Positions 12,571 through 24,948 of a stretch of 64,000 nt of DNA are shown piece by piece. Location: the NCBI GenBank assembly GCA_028023455.1, contig JAQFVV010012971.1, positions 64,001 to 128,000 on the forward strand, given 5' to 3'. The notes beneath the pieces are model-generated. The model was given only the letters and a program-made list of their open reading frames with translations. It searched no databases and had not been told where the DNA came from. The stretch comes from Epiperipatus broadwayi (lineage: Eukaryota > Onychophora > Udeonychophora > Euonychophora > Peripatidae). The position numbers and the translations under genes were made by a program. Numbering within the stretch: the stretch's first letter is position 1; every line of letters starts with the position of its first letter.

Positions 12571-12727
12571 TAGAGTTAGCAGAAATAACCTCATTCCATG
12601 TCACCCACTATTGCGCTACTTAGGAAATTATTTTTTACATTATACACAAATGCATCTAATAACAGAACCATTTTTATAATATGAAGTTCATAGAGCTTTA
12701 TGTAAAAAAAAAAAAGGTACTTATAAC

Positions 12728-13712
12728 CTAATTGGGCTTGGCCACTTGATGGTGTTCTGGCTTCATTAGGGCTATAGAAAACATCTAATGTTTGTCTTAG
12801 CAATTAGAAGGCCGTTGATGATGACGTAACGCAGAAATAATACGGCCTACTTCGCTACAGTAATTGTGTACAGTTTGATATATATGTGTGTATATTTTTA
12901 TTAGTCAAATTTTTACAATATACGTTACACAATCTTTGTATTTGTAATGAATTTAAGAAACCTGACTTTATAGTAATTTTCCAAATGGCCACACCCTTAT
13001 TTAGAGAAGGTGTAATGTGTAAAAACTTTCCAGAGTACGTCAAAGGAATTCGGCCTAGTTCGCGTGCGAAATCTCGTTTTCACGTGAAATACCACGTAAA
13101 TCATAAAATGTCTGGCGATCGTAACTTTTTCCACAGTTGCCGAAAACAAAAGCCGAGTATTTCTGCTGCCCAATAAAAATATACACAATTTTTTGTAAAT
13201 TTCATAGAACGCACACATTATAAACATGTTTGATAAGTAAAAAAGACATTTATATGTGTTTGTTGTTGTTTAAAAAAGTTTGAGTTTCTTTCTTTGGTCT
13301 GACTACGGTTACGATATTGATATTTTTTTTATTTTAGCATTACAAACAACAGAACACTAACGCTAAAACTAACCCTAACACTACACAGTTGTTTTGTTAT
13401 GTAGAAAGCAATAATTAAGGGAAAGACATCGCTAAATAGACATCGCAAAAAAAGTTCTAAAAACAGCGATTTAAAAATAAAAAAAACTTGTCGTTTACTA
13501 AATCCAAAATTAAAATTAAACAACTTTTTAAATAAAAAAAGTTATATAAATTAAAGTTAAACAACTTTTTAAATAAAAAAAGTTATAGCAATCAATAAAT
13601 TAATAACCAAAAAAAAAAAAAAAAACAGCAATTCGATTTAAAAATAATGCGGCCCCGAACATTGTATTGTATTGTTTTTGGCTGCCAACAACACCATCAA
13701 GTGGCCAAGCCA
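12728..13712. mobile_element. Inverted-repeat-bounded CpG-richer segment, possible DNA element
   Basis: GGCTTGGCCACTTGATGGTG lies near the left end (about 12737) and its reverse complement, CACCATCAAGTGGCCAAGCC, near the right end (about 13693-13712). This gives terminal inverted repeats of about 30 bp with a few differences. Inside are two similar CpG-rich blocks (AATACGGCCTACTTCGC near 12838 and AATTCGGCCTAGTTCGC near 13048), the 96-codon ORF 12886-13176 and a tandem pair of about 34-bp units (13514-13590). I could not find a matching target duplication, so it could also be two separate small repeats in inverted orientation. Confidence 0.5.
12886..13176 (+). CDS. Uncharacterised 96-aa ORF in CpG-richer segment
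   Basis: The frame runs 96 codons and ends just before an AATAAA signal (about 13172). Its C-terminal two thirds (from M at residue 34, ATGGCCACACCC) is basic and rich in H, K, R and S (FHVKYHVNHKMSGDRNFFHSC). Codon composition is less AT-skewed than in neighbouring chance frames. I recognise no family. It may be a short transposon-encoded product, a terminal exon, or chance. The first 33 residues look like translated AT-rich DNA, so the internal ATG is the likelier start. Confidence 0.25.
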   Translation: MCIFLLVKFLQYTLHNLCICNEFKKPDFIVIFQMATPLFREGVMCKNFPEYVKGIRPSSRAKSRFHVKYHVNHKMSGDRNFFHSCRKQKPSISAAQ

Positions 13713-15182
13713 GATTACATTATAATTACCAAAAAAAAAAAAAAATGTAAACATATTTTGACATTACTGTTTCAGCCAGATAACAACTGAAAAGCTGAAC
13801 AAACAATAAAAGAGGCAAAGAAAATACAAAAACAATCAGCAGGTGAGTGTATTGTACACCCTATTTAAAATGCTACTGATATAACAAACAATGTCACAAA
13901 CAGTCCATAACAGGTCCCTAGCTAATATGTTGATTAATCACATATTAAAAATAAAATTATTCAGTCTCAAATTAAGGGATTGCAATAAGCAACTAATGAT
14001 AACTATTACAAAGTAGGGCAAATGATTTTTAGCTGCCAGTATTTAGAAAAGATTTGGACACCAGGTGCTGACAGAAACATATTGACACACCATTTTATTC
14101 ATAATTTAACATTTTTTTATTTGTTGTGGGAGTTTTTAGAGGTAGAATTGATAAATGATTGAAATATAAAAGTGTCATGGATAAATTTGCTTGATATGAC
14201 AGAAACGAAATGAAGCATAAATTCTTGGATTTCACAGAAAAAGAAAAACTGTATAGTATGAATTTTTTTTTTAAAAAATGCTAAATGGAAATGGATAGGG
14301 AAGCATCAATTAATTACATTATGACTAAAAAATATATATATTCCAAGATTATCTTAATAAATCCAACAGAGAAAATGATTCAGACTTAGTGAAAAATAAT
14401 ATAGATGTTTATTCAAAATTAGAGAAGTGAAAACTGTTAACAAAGACAATATTAACAATTAAACATCACGTGATCACATGGCACTACTGTATGGAGAGTT
14501 TTGCCTGTTTTAATATTAACAATTAATATTCCTAATCTTTAGAAACACTCCAATGAATTTAAATTAGAACTTGCAACCCATTTTAAAATATTAACAAACT
14601 GTGAAGATGATTCAGACTTGACTAAAATTAATAAAAAGACCACTGATATTTTATTAATTAAGAACTATCTAAAAGATAGCTGGTATTAAAAGTAGCAATT
14701 TACCCATAAATTTCTACAGAATCAAAACAATGTATGCAGAAAAGAAGAAATAATAAACTATACTACAGAAAAAAATTAATAATGATTGAGAAAGTATAAT
14801 TAGGACTTTTCAACAAAAGCTATAAAAAGTATTAAAGACTCAAAAATGTAAAACAACATATGAGTATTAGCAGGAAAATTGCTTCCATAATAAGAAACCA
14901 AGAAACTATACTTTAAAAAAGATGTCATTGTAAAATAGATCAAAAAAATTCTACAAAAATATACAATGCTAAAGAATAACAACAAAAAAAGTCCCTTCAA
15001 TTCATTTTATGACTGTTTCAAATATTTTAAAGAAAGATCTGAGAGAAAAGTAATCAAATATACTGAGTATAAAAAAATTTCAAGAAATGATTGACTTATT
15101 ATGGATAATTTTAAAAAAAGCAAGTGAAGAAATAGAAAAATTGTTAGCAAAACTATATTTCAAATATCTAAACGGTACATAT

Positions 15183-16581
15183 TGTAACATTTATTTATAT
15201 ACGTTGCAAATAATTGGCATTTGGTAAAAGCTAAAAAATAAAAGTGGATTTAGATTTTTTTTTGACTATTTTTTTTTTAAAAAAATAACGTACAATGAAA
15301 GTTAAATTATTCTTCCGTATTTTTTTAATGTAATTAGAAAAAGTTAGAATTGGAGAGAACAAAAGACACATATTACCAATCTAGATAAGAGAAAGTAGAA
15401 ATATTTTAACTAATTAAAGATGGCAGAATTATGCTGAAAAAAATAAAGACTTTGTAACATAAATTTTATAAAGAATATAAAAGATTATCAAAGTATATTT
15501 TGACAAACAAAAGATATGTGTAGAAGTCTGAAAACTGGACCTCTAGTATAAAAAGGAGGAATTCGGTTGGAGGAACGTCTTGGTTTAGCTGATATTCTTT
15601 TGGTTGGTTTTGGATTGAAGAATCCAGACCACTCTTCGATGAAAAAGTTATTCATACGAGAGTAGACTGGAGCTTTAGCTGACATCATTACCGATGGACA
15701 CCAGAGAAGCTTACACGACTAGCCTATGGAACCAGCACCAAGATCAACTAATAATCGAAGGCCGTGAGCTCAATTCAACCTCGAAAAACTATGCATAGTT
15801 ATCTACAACCAGCGTGAATTCACTAAAACTTACTGGTAAGACTACTTATTCCTGATTGTGATAAAATTAAATGTTTGCAAACAAGTCTTAAAATAATCCC
15901 GATATAGACATTAATTTTCTTATTAAAGAGACTTTCATTTAAATAATTTTATACAAGATCTTGGAAGTGAATTGTAATAAGTGAACATTATTAAATTACT
16001 TTATCCAACTGTTTTTTATAAATTGATTCATGTTCTCTCCAATTTAGTTAATTCGTAATTTAACTTTCAAATATTTTTAGTTTGTTGGAATAAAAGAGAT
16101 TTTACTTTTATCAACCTTTTTCATTGTGAGTTATTAATAATAGTTATTAATTATTATTGAATTTATTAATAATAGTTATTATTTTTTATTATTAAATCTA
16201 TTAGTAGTTTAATAAGATTTAAAAACGTAATTTACCTTTGCCAATATGTTTGAATAAGCCCAGGAATAATAATCTTAAAAAAATAATTGTTACGGTATGA
16301 TGCAATACCTATTAGTTTAAAAGTATTTTTCTTTTTTGTTTGCCAGATGCTATGTGACGGTTCAGTGGGTTCTTGCAGAACTCTGACGCCTTTCAAATAA
16401 ATTAAAAGCTGATCTCGTCAATAGCATAATTCTCAACAATTAATAGGCCGAGTTTGATCAGGAAATATAGTTATGTTTTTTAGAAATAGAAATACAACTT
16501 TCTTCTTTTCGACATAACTTGATCAACTCGCATGCAATTTATATCAGTGTGTAGAGGCCTAGCAAAACAAAAAACGTTATA
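15183..16581 (+). repeat. Left LTR of LARD-like element
   Basis: It carries a TATA box (TATAAAAAGG at about 15547) and TGTAAC/GTTATA ends. The minus-strand ORF 15488-15688 (66 codons) is largely shared with the right LTR. It overlaps the promoter region and shows no known domain. Confidence 0.87.
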
Positions 16582-17321
16582 ATGGCTTACCCAACTAGGG
16601 CTTCGATTTAACAACTACAACCTGAGATAAGTTGTAATGATAAAGAACGTTACAACGATGACCCAAAAAAACTCACAGCTGGAAAATAAATAGTAATTTA
16701 AAAAAAAAAAAAATTTTAAAAACTAACTAACTAATTAAACCCTGATTATTAAAATATAAAAAATATTTTTTTAATATGACTTCCAGAAAGAAAAAAATGT
16801 ATGTATATTTTTTTTGATATGTCTAAAATAAAACACGATCGTGGCTGATGTAGATGTAAGTCACAAGTATTTGACCGGGTAGGTGGTTACTGAAGAGGGG
16901 AAAAACATAGCCCCAAGTCAGTATGCAGTATATTAACATAAGACCACCTTTATATGCCCATCAGACTATTTCTAGCAGGGATCCCAATAAAGGGGAAGGT
17001 GAATCAAGTTGGACCAAGTTGCTGCGAGCCTGTAAGACTCAGAACGATGAGCAATGCTCGTTAGCGCTTATAACTTGGGCTTCTTATTGTTAATATTACA
17101 TTAAAGTGGAAAGGACACAGATGAATGTGAAATATTTTCCATTCCTACCGTGTTAGACCTAAAAGTGGGCGTTAAAGCGGAACGTCGCTTGTGAATGAAT
17201 CTACGGAATATATCAGCAGGCTACTACATAAAAAAAAACCACGAATATGAATTTAAAAAACTTAAGAATAAAATTAGTGTAAACCCCTATTTTATTCTCA
17301 TCATCTGGGCACTGGTGGTAT
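16582..17321 (+). other. Non-coding internal region of LARD-like element
   Basis: 740 bp with no frame longer than chance. It starts with a possible primer-binding site and contains a GC-richer block (about 16850-17220) that could be a packaging or structural RNA signal by analogy with other LARDs. No convincing polypurine tract was seen at its end, only CTGGTGGTAT. Confidence 0.6.
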
Positions 17322-18718
17322 TGTAATGTTTATTTATATATGTTGCAAATAATTGGCATTTGGTAAAAGCTAAAAAATAAAAGTGGATTTAGATTTTTTT
17401 TTTGACTAATTTTTTTTTAAAAAAATAACGTACAATGAAAGTTAAATTATTCTTCCGTATTTTTTTAATGTAATTAGAAAAAGTTAGACTTGGAGAGAAC
17501 AAAAGACATATATTACCAATCTAGATAAGAGAAAGTAGAAATATTTCAACTAATTAAAGATGGCAGAATTATGCTGAAAAAAATAAAGACTTTGTAACAT
17601 AAATTTTATAAAGAATATAAAAGATTATCAACGTATATTTTGACAAACAAAAGATATGCACAGAAGTCTGAAAACTGGACCTCTAGTATAAAAAGGAGGG
17701 ATTCAGTTGGAGGAATGTCTGCTGATATTCTTTTGGTTGGTTTTGGATTAAAGAATCCAGACCACTCTATGATGAAAAAGTTATTCATACGAGAGTAGAC
17801 CGGAGCTTTAGCTGACATCATTACCGATGGACACCAGAGAAGCTTATGCGACTAGCCTATGGAACCAGCACCAAGATCAACTAATAATCAAAGGCCATGA
17901 GCTCAATTCAACCCCGAAAAACTATGCATAGTTATCTACAACCATTGTGAATTCACTAAAACTTACCGGTAAGACTACTTATTCCTGATTGTGACAAAAT
18001 TAAACGTTTGCAAACAAGTCTTAAAATAATCCCGATATAGACATTAATTTTCTTATTAAAGAGACTTTCATTTAAATAATTTTATACAAGATCTTGGAAG
18101 TGAATTGTAATAAGTGAACATTATTAAATTACTTTATCCAACTGTTTTTTATAAATTGATTCATGTTCTCTCCAATTTAGTTAATTCGTAATTTAACTTA
18201 CAAATATTTTTAGTTTGTTGGAATAAAAGAGATTTTACTTTTATCAACCTTTTTCATTGTGCGTTATTAATAATAGTTATTAATTATTATTGAATTTATT
18301 AATAATAGTTATTATTTTTTTATTATTAAATCTATTAGTAGTTTAATAAGATTTAAAAACGTAATTTACCTTTGCCAATATGTTTGAATAAGCCCAGGAA
18401 TAATAATCTTAAAAAAATAATTCTCGTTACGGTATGATGCAATACCTATTAGTTTAAAAGTATTTTTCTTTTTTGTTTGCCAGATGCTATGTGACGGTTC
18501 AGTGGGTTCTTGCAGAACTCTGGCACCTTTCAAATAAATTAAAAGCTGATCTTGTCAATAGCATAATTCTCAACAATTAATAGGTCAAGTTTGATCAGGA
18601 AATATAGTTATGTTTTTTAGAAATAGAAATACAACTTTCTTCTTTTCGACATAACTTGATCAACTCGTGCGCAGTTTATATCAGCGTGTAGAGGCCTAAC
18701 AAAATGGAAAACGTTATA
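17322..18718 (+). repeat. Right LTR of LARD-like element
   Basis: Near-identical to the left LTR, with the same TATA box near 17689. The related minus-strand ORF (17606-17821) has a 9-bp gap relative to its partner plus frame differences, which argues against a conserved protein. Confidence 0.87.
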
Positions 18719-19038
18719 ATATGTACCAAATGATTGGAAGAATGCAGTAGTAAGAAGATAGTGAAAAATACAGACCTACAAATATTTATCATTTCTATAC
18801 AACCAAGATAATTATAATTCATTTATAATTAACATTGGATTCTAATCAATAAAAACAAAACTAGATTTTAAAATGGTTTTAGCACACTGGATCATTTCTA
18901 AATATTGAGAGAAATATAGGAAAGGACTAAAGAATATTTGTTGTTATTTATGTTTTGCATGTTTAAATTATAAAAGATATTTGACTTTATAAGCATTTTT
19001 CATGAAGATTAAAGTTTTTGAACTATTAAAACATAGAC

Positions 19039-19128
19039 TTGGTTGAGCGGTCAGCACAGCTGCTTACAAGCAGTTGTCCCAGGTTAGTGGGTTCACATCC
19101 CGGCCAATTCTATGACACATGAAAAAAA
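19039..19128 (+). mobile_element. tRNA-Gly-derived mini-SINE, copy 2
   Basis: A 5'-shortened body with A box (GGTTGAGCGG), B box (GGTTCACATCC) and A-tail. It is flanked by AAACATAGAC (19029-19038) and AAACATCGAC (19129-19138), a target duplication with one difference. It is inserted in RTE copy A. Confidence 0.85.
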
Positions 19129-19185
19129 AAACATCGACCTCTGAAATGACAAGTATTCAACAAAAGACCTCTATGTGATTATGAA

Positions 19186-19292
19186 AAGATTTTTTTTTAA
19201 GTATCATAGCATTGGCCATGACGCGAACCCACAACCCGGGCAACTGCCTGCAAGTGCAAGGCAGTCACACTGACCTCTCGACCACCAATGTT
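19186..19292 (-). mobile_element. tRNA-Gly-derived mini-SINE, copy 3
   Basis: Reverse-complement orientation: T-run first, then GGCCATGACGCGAACCC (B box region) and CTCTCGACCACCAATG (A box and 5' end). With copy 2 it forms a convergent SINE pair only about 57 bp apart. Confidence 0.85.
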
Positions 19293-19605
19293 AGAAATAA
19301 TAAGAAAATATCAAAAACAAAGTGCATGAGTGGGTAAACAATAAGGAATTATTAATATTATTGGAAAAATTAAGAGACTAAAATGGAGTTAGACTAAATA
19401 TATTTCTAGAAGAGTAGATAACACTGGACAGTTAGAATTGTAAATAGAATCCCAAGATATTATCAAAAAATTTAAATTTTTTCACAATATGAATGTTTGA
19501 AATAAGAAAGTTTGTTGGTGTTATATAGAGCAAAGGGTCTGTGGATAAAAAAACTGGATTAAACTTGGAGAGACGCTTATTCTGCAGATATTCGATATTG
19601 TTTAA

Positions 19606-20630
19606 AAGAGATGGTGATATGTGTGTAACACTTAAACAGTTTGAAATAAAGAACAAGTCAATACGAACCAGAATAGCTTACTATTGTATAGTAAAAATAT
19701 AATTTTTCTTCGTATTATTCTTCAGCTGTTACATAGTTAGATAGCCATTTATTGGACAATATTTCTACTGTACCAGACCATACTCCTTGCGGATTTCCTA
19801 ATCCTAATCTTGCACTGAGCATGAAGTGAACAAGAGTTAACAGGAAAAGAAATGGATACCAATTTAGCTGATTATCTGTACTCATATATATTGTTACTTC
19901 CAGCTAAATTGATAGAAAGAGTGAATTGATAGGACTCTGCCAGTTAAACGCCCTTTGGTTGATATCTTATCTGAATGCCAAAATATTTAGAACCATGGTA
20001 AGTACACACCTTTGAAAAGTCTATTTACAAAACAGACTTTTGCGTGCCACTTCTAAAAGAGAATTAAAAAAATGAATTCCTTCCCCCTCCTAGAAGGATG
20101 TGCAATTCCATAAGTTCAGCAGAGCATAAGAATAAGATTTAACACCCCGGTAGAGCGATATCCCATGTGACTAGCTCAGTCATTCTACATCTAGGGTTTT
20201 CAATGGGTAAGTTAAATGATTATTACAGGTACGTGGTTGATAAGGAAAGAATATATTTTATCAAATAAATAATAATACGAAAAATGAAACAAGTTTAATA
20301 TTATAATTAAATATTTATTTAATTCCAAATACCCACGACCATTTCATACTAATGATGATATAATAAAAAAAATACTAAATAATTAATTATCACAAACCCA
20401 TATATATATATTCGAGGCATTGAAATAGATAAAATACAATTTTAAATAAGAAAAATAATAAATCCCTAAAGCTATTTACAATGTTTTATAAGGAATGGGA
20501 GTGGTCTGAACTATTACCCTGTAGAAATAAGTTATACTTTGTGTGATTTGATATATATATATTCAAATAAGAGATTTTCGGTCATACAGGCTTACATTTT
20601 TTACTGAGCACTTTAAAATTCTTTTTTTAT
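19606..20630. other. No gene recognised; two splice-donor-like sites
   Basis: Somewhat less AT-rich between 19720 and 20230. It holds CCATGGTAAGT (about 19992) and AATGGGTAAGT (about 20203), which resemble donor sites, but no open exon with a matching acceptor is convincing. Confidence 0.35.
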
Positions 20631-20639
20631 TGATAGCAA

Positions 20640-21060
20640 ATATGATAATAATAATAAAAAAACTATGCGTACGTATATTCGCACTATGAAATATTTTCAA
20701 CATGTCAATAAGGTTGCATTAACTCAGATACTATATAGTACTCAACATGAGGTACAGTATCTATTTGCCTTTTATGATAAATTCTTATACATGTATATAC
20801 GTGCGCACCATTACACACGCGCTATTATTCTAAATATAAAGTTATTCGTGGACTTGCTTATGGGAAATTTACAATACATAAAACCCGATTTGTACTCATC
20901 ATAAGGTACAGCAGTGACAAGAAATAACTTAAAAGGATATCCGGACAAATACATTTCAGATACGCAACATGAGGTATCGTATTTACCTAATATTACTATT
21001 GTATGTGCGCGAATATACACGTATAACAACTTTCAACAAAAAGAAAAAAAACAAACAGCA
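20640..21060. repeat. Relic related to the 2.1-kb LTR-like family, with inner repeats
   Basis: About 150 bp (20850-21000) aligns with 40355-40460 inside LTR-like copy 1: GGGAAATTTA, ATAACTTAAAAG, AAATACATTT[CT]AGATAC and A[AC]GGTATC in order. ACGTATATTCGCAC near 20670 and GTGCGCGAATATACACGT near 21007 form an inverted pair around it. Confidence 0.6.
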
Positions 21061-21195
21061 ATAAAATAAAAAAAAACTAATTGCAACCTTTGATGAAAAT
21101 ATTAAAATTTGAAATAGAAAAATGACTCAAAAGATTTAAGTAAACGCTTTATCATTTATGCCCGTAATAATCGTAAATCCAATATATATATATAT

Positions 21196-23360
21196 TGTGC
21201 CGGATGAAAGCTTTTAACTTTCGTCTATCAATCTATTCTGATACAGAGGGCGCCACCAGACCACTATGTGTCTGGAAAATTTGTTTACTGTGATCAGAAT
21301 AGATGATGATGATGGTTTGCGCCGACTAGACTCAGGGAGAAACAAGAGATCTTAAATTGTTTAGACAATTGAGACAACAGCACAAAAACAAACGTCAGCC
21401 AAATTAAGTTTAAACATATTTAATAAAATTTTATTAAGAGAAAATTAACTTATAAGAAAAGTTTATAAGTTAACAAATATGATTAGCTCAGGCGTGTACC
21501 AGAAAGACTAAATGCAATGCTCTGGCAGATCTACTGATTCTCTAATAAACAAATTTAAAAGGGAGGAATCAAATTTCATTCAGCCGAGGATTCATCCTAA
21601 CATTGGTTCTCACTTTCAGATATTCAAACAATACGTCCTTGAAATAGATCAAAAAAGCCAGTGCCGATGAGCTTTTCGAGATCTAAACATGGTCAGACCT
21701 CGAATGTCCTTATATCGGTAAGAACTGCACCTATTACTACGTTTAAAATAACGGTGATTGATCCACCTCAAGAACAACTGAAAAATAAGATTGAAAGGAA
21801 GTAAAACAATTAAAAACTGGTGAATCCCAGCCAAACGATTGGTGAAAATTACTTTAAAATTAATAAGAAAAGGTCTCAATAGGAGACAAGCAAATAATTA
21901 GAAAAACAGTTACGTCTGCCCCAGCAATTAAAGAAAAGAAAATGAATTACAAACAAATTCTGAGTACACGCTCTGATAAATTTAAAGCATACATAATAAA
22001 TACAAAAATAAATCTATCGGAGAGTGCACATGAGTACGAAAACATTAAAAGTTGTAAACACTTTAGCAGAACGAAGGTATTGTGCACCTGTAATTTAAAA
22101 AGGGATAAATATTATCTTCCTGCTGACAACTTATAAAATTACAAAGAAAACAATTCTAATTTCCGCCTTCAGAGATATAAGAAACAAAATCCCCACCTGC
22201 GGAAAATTAGACAATAAAGTCGTCAGCCAAAAGATTTTGGAGGTTTAGCAATAGGGCACACATAGAGTTTAAAATTAATTATTGAATCTTAACATAATTA
22301 CAGGTAAGCATTTAAAAGGCATGACTGCCAAAGCATTTATAAAAATACATAAAAATAGAAAACTCACTCGTCACTCTCCAATAAACAAAAATTGAAAGCA
22401 ACTTGGAATCTTAAAACTAAGATTCCAAGACACACTACAAAATATTAGAAAACACAGCAAATATTAAATATGAGGCTATATAAATTACTTAAGCTTATGA
22501 ATACATATTTATGATTAGACTGAGTGGAGATTTACTGAGAATTAATTTACCCTGGGAAGAATAAAAGGAAAATAGTTACCTTTCGGTAAAAGCAATGTTC
22601 ACGTAGAGTGCGCACTTTTACTTAAGTTCATTTTCAGGTTCTTTGACCATGGCAAGGTAGATGTAATGAGGTTCCGGCTTCTTGTAGGTGTTTAAGGCAT
22701 TACTGGAGCAAATTTGGAAGTCAGGGATCCGTCTTTTGTTGAGTTAGCAAGCCATTCGGGTTTTGACAACACGTATAGAATTTTTCATCTTGTTGCAAGC
22801 AAAAGTATTTAATAACAGCTGATGTCCTTTAAGAATTTAAATGTCCATGCTGCTATAAACTTTCACTTTAGAAACAGCTTGTCTAGTTACGAATAATGAA
22901 TTAACTGACACTCCAAATTTTCGGGGCTATTTATACGTTGCTCCATTTCCCATGAAACACTTTCCTTGTTGTCCAATTTCTACACCTTAGGCAGGGCAAA
23001 TATTAATCTCCCGCTCAATCTAATCTAGGAATTCTACCCAGGGATTATTGAAATGAAAACAACTACATAAAAATCAAATCTCCGCTATTAAAATAAAAGC
23101 CACAGGAATGTAATTAGCTAGGTTGCTTGTTTTTTAATTAATTGATTTAAAGTAAAAACAAGCGGTATATGAAAACTATTTTAAAATAAATCGATAAACA
23201 TTGAAATGAAGCATTTTACATATAAACGCTTGTGTATTTTGATACACGTATTCTTTTTTAAATAATAATAAAATTTAAACATTAAACGTTTAATGAAAAT
23301 TAAAAGCTTAATAAGTATTTTTGGTAATAACACCATTGAAACGGATTTCAATTCGGTTCA
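21196..23360 (-). mobile_element. 2.2-kb LTR-like element, diverged relative (copy 4)
   Basis: Bounded by TGTGCCGG on the left and CGGTTCA on the right, with (TA)n microsatellites directly outside both ends. It shares with the 39.8-kb copy a terminal CAGAGGGCGCC block, an ACTAG...CTCAGGGAG[TA]A block and an AGAGTGCG block, all in the same order. Read on the minus strand it has a TATA box (GTATAAATAG, about 22935) at the place where the other copies have theirs. No coding frame was found. A solo LTR is the simplest reading. Confidence 0.55.
22402..22429. repeat. Perfect 12-bp hairpin inside LTR-like copy 4
   Basis: CTTGGAATCTTA, four-base loop AAAC, then TAAGATTCCAAG. Could be a structural RNA element of the repeat. 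Confidence 0.8.
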
Positions 23361-24948
23361 ATATATATATATATATGCGAGAGACAATTCTCTCTTTTTT
23401 TAAATGATTAATAATACTAATGAAAATATATATATATATCTAATTATCAGAAAGATTAGAATGGATTAATTCAATACTAAAATATTTTGAAAAGAAACTT
23501 ATGTAGGCATCTTCATTTTCTTCAGACTGGGCTTGACTCTGAGTGGCTTCAGGTCAATAGGCTGTGCAGTGAGGATTACATCTCATTCAGGCATAGGCAA
23601 TGCAGCTTTTTTCCATCATAGTGGCCAGCTGGAACTGGCATGATCACATCTTGGTGGCATGGGACAGAGAAAGGGCAGTGCACTGGGTGGTTGTCTACCC
23701 CATGGTCATTTTACCGGACTCTCTGGTAGATTGCTTCATATTTTCGTCTGTTTGTATATGATAATAATTTTTATTATATGTTCATTTGATATCTTGACAG
23801 GTTCATTAAATCCTTAAGAAATCATTAGTTCTTAAAAGAACTGTATAATGGATTTCTTAGAAAATGTCAGCAGTAGTCTTGTCCATAAATTAAACTCTAA
23901 GTAGCTGGGTGATTGGAGAATTATGGAGCCAAAGTAGTGAATGACTTGCCCAGAATGACTTCCAAAAAAAGAATGAATCCCCAGCACTATCAATCCCACT
24001 CATAAGAACCAATTCAGATAGCCTTCTGAGAAGTATGAATCATCTAATCCTTTTAATTTATCTTATCGTTTAGATTATAACATTTCTTACAATTTTTCTG
24101 ATTAAATTCTACATTTTAGGGTTTAATATAATGACTTCCATCTTGAATAATCCAGACCACTTGCTTACAAAATCAATTCAAAATAATTTTTAAAAAAATA
24201 ACAGTTTAATTATAGCATTATCAAACATTTTGCTTTTGATCAGATTTTTGTGAAAGCAATTAACATTCTTTGCTTACAAAATAAAATTACAATCTTTAAA
24301 AAAAGTAATTAAAAAAAATGAAAAATATATACAAGTATGTTGGAACAATTACTTTAATTATTTATTTTACTAATATGTTCCAACATTTGATTTATTTGTT
24401 TAATAAAGGTTGCTTTTCTCTATTTGAATTTTTCAGAAAAAAGCAAAATACATAAAATGACACATACTAAAAATATTAAAAAATAAAATAAATAAATAAC
24501 AAAAAAAATACATGAGTTTATTATATGTTTGTTTCAGATTGGTGTATGTGGGTATTCTAATGCTCAGACCAAACTTCCATTATTAATATAGCACATTTAT
24601 ATATTTGTTGTGCTTAATATATACTAATTTATATATACAAATTTACATGTTTATCTGCTGCAATTTTCTTTACAGCAGACTTTGTGTAAGGCCATTTGAT
24701 AATGAGTGGCACACTTCATATAACTTGTATGGCTGTGCTTAAGTTGCCTAAAAAATTTTGTTAGTAAGCTTGGTTAATTTTTTTTAATATTTTTGGAAAA
24801 AATTTCATCCAGAATTGCAACCTAGATCATAAACATAGCATATGATGTAGTGAACATTAAGCCCCCAAAAATATCATTTGTCATTGATTTGTTTTTATAA
24901 AAATGTATATAAGCACGTAAGAGTTACATGTTAAATATATATATATAT
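23361..24948. other. AT-rich, with a GC-richer unexplained block 23510-23740
   Basis: The block 23510-23740 (containing CAGTGCACTGGGTGG and CCAGCTGGAACTGGC) stands out in composition but has no open frame or recognisable domain. An inverted repeat (ATGTTGGAACA 24337-24347 and TGTTCCAACAT 24375-24385) lies further on. Confidence 0.4.

Larger units (their letters stand above)
15179..18722 (+). mobile_element. Non-coding LTR retrotransposon (LARD-like), nested in LINE
   Basis: Two direct LTRs of 1399 bp (15183-16581) and 1397 bp (17322-18718) enclose only 740 bp with no coding potential. Ends are TGTAAC...GTTATA and TGTAAT...GTTATA. The 4-bp flanks ATAT (15179-15182 and 18719-18722) are identical, and the LINE reading resumes exactly across the element. 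TGG immediately after the left LTR (16583) with TGGCTTACCCAACTAGGG is a plausible primer-binding site. The LTRs differ at only scattered positions, so insertion is relatively recent. It must borrow all proteins from a partner element. Confidence 0.85.
14145..19605 (+). pseudogene. RTE-type LINE copy A, decayed, with nested insertions
   Basis: Segments align in order with the minus-strand LINE at 55.96-58.33 kb. The endonuclease part is at 14145-14700. The inter-domain and RT N-terminal part is at 14700-15178 (frame with ILKKASEEIEKLLAKLYFKYL). The RT continuation is at 18719-19030 (matching ACAGACCTA, GGTTTTAGCACACTGGATCAT, TTGACTTTATAAGCATTTTTCATG). The C-terminal part is at 19315-19605, down to ACTTGGAGAGACGCTTATTCTGCAG. 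The RT catalytic core between 19030 and 19315 is missing. A non-coding LTR element (15183-18718) and two SINEs interrupt it. It is full of stops and is much older than copy B. Confidence 0.85.

Noticed and set aside
13363-13385. Interstitial telomeric repeat (CTAACCCTAACAC)
   Set aside because: Only about two units, imperfect; chance in AT-rich sequence.
15488-15688. Gene on minus strand of the LARD LTRs
   Set aside because: The frame changes between the two LTRs, it overlaps the TATA region, and no family is recognised.
23510-23740. Gypsy integrase core on minus strand
   Set aside because: I tried all frames; no D,D-35-E or flanking motif is seen, only a vague resemblance.
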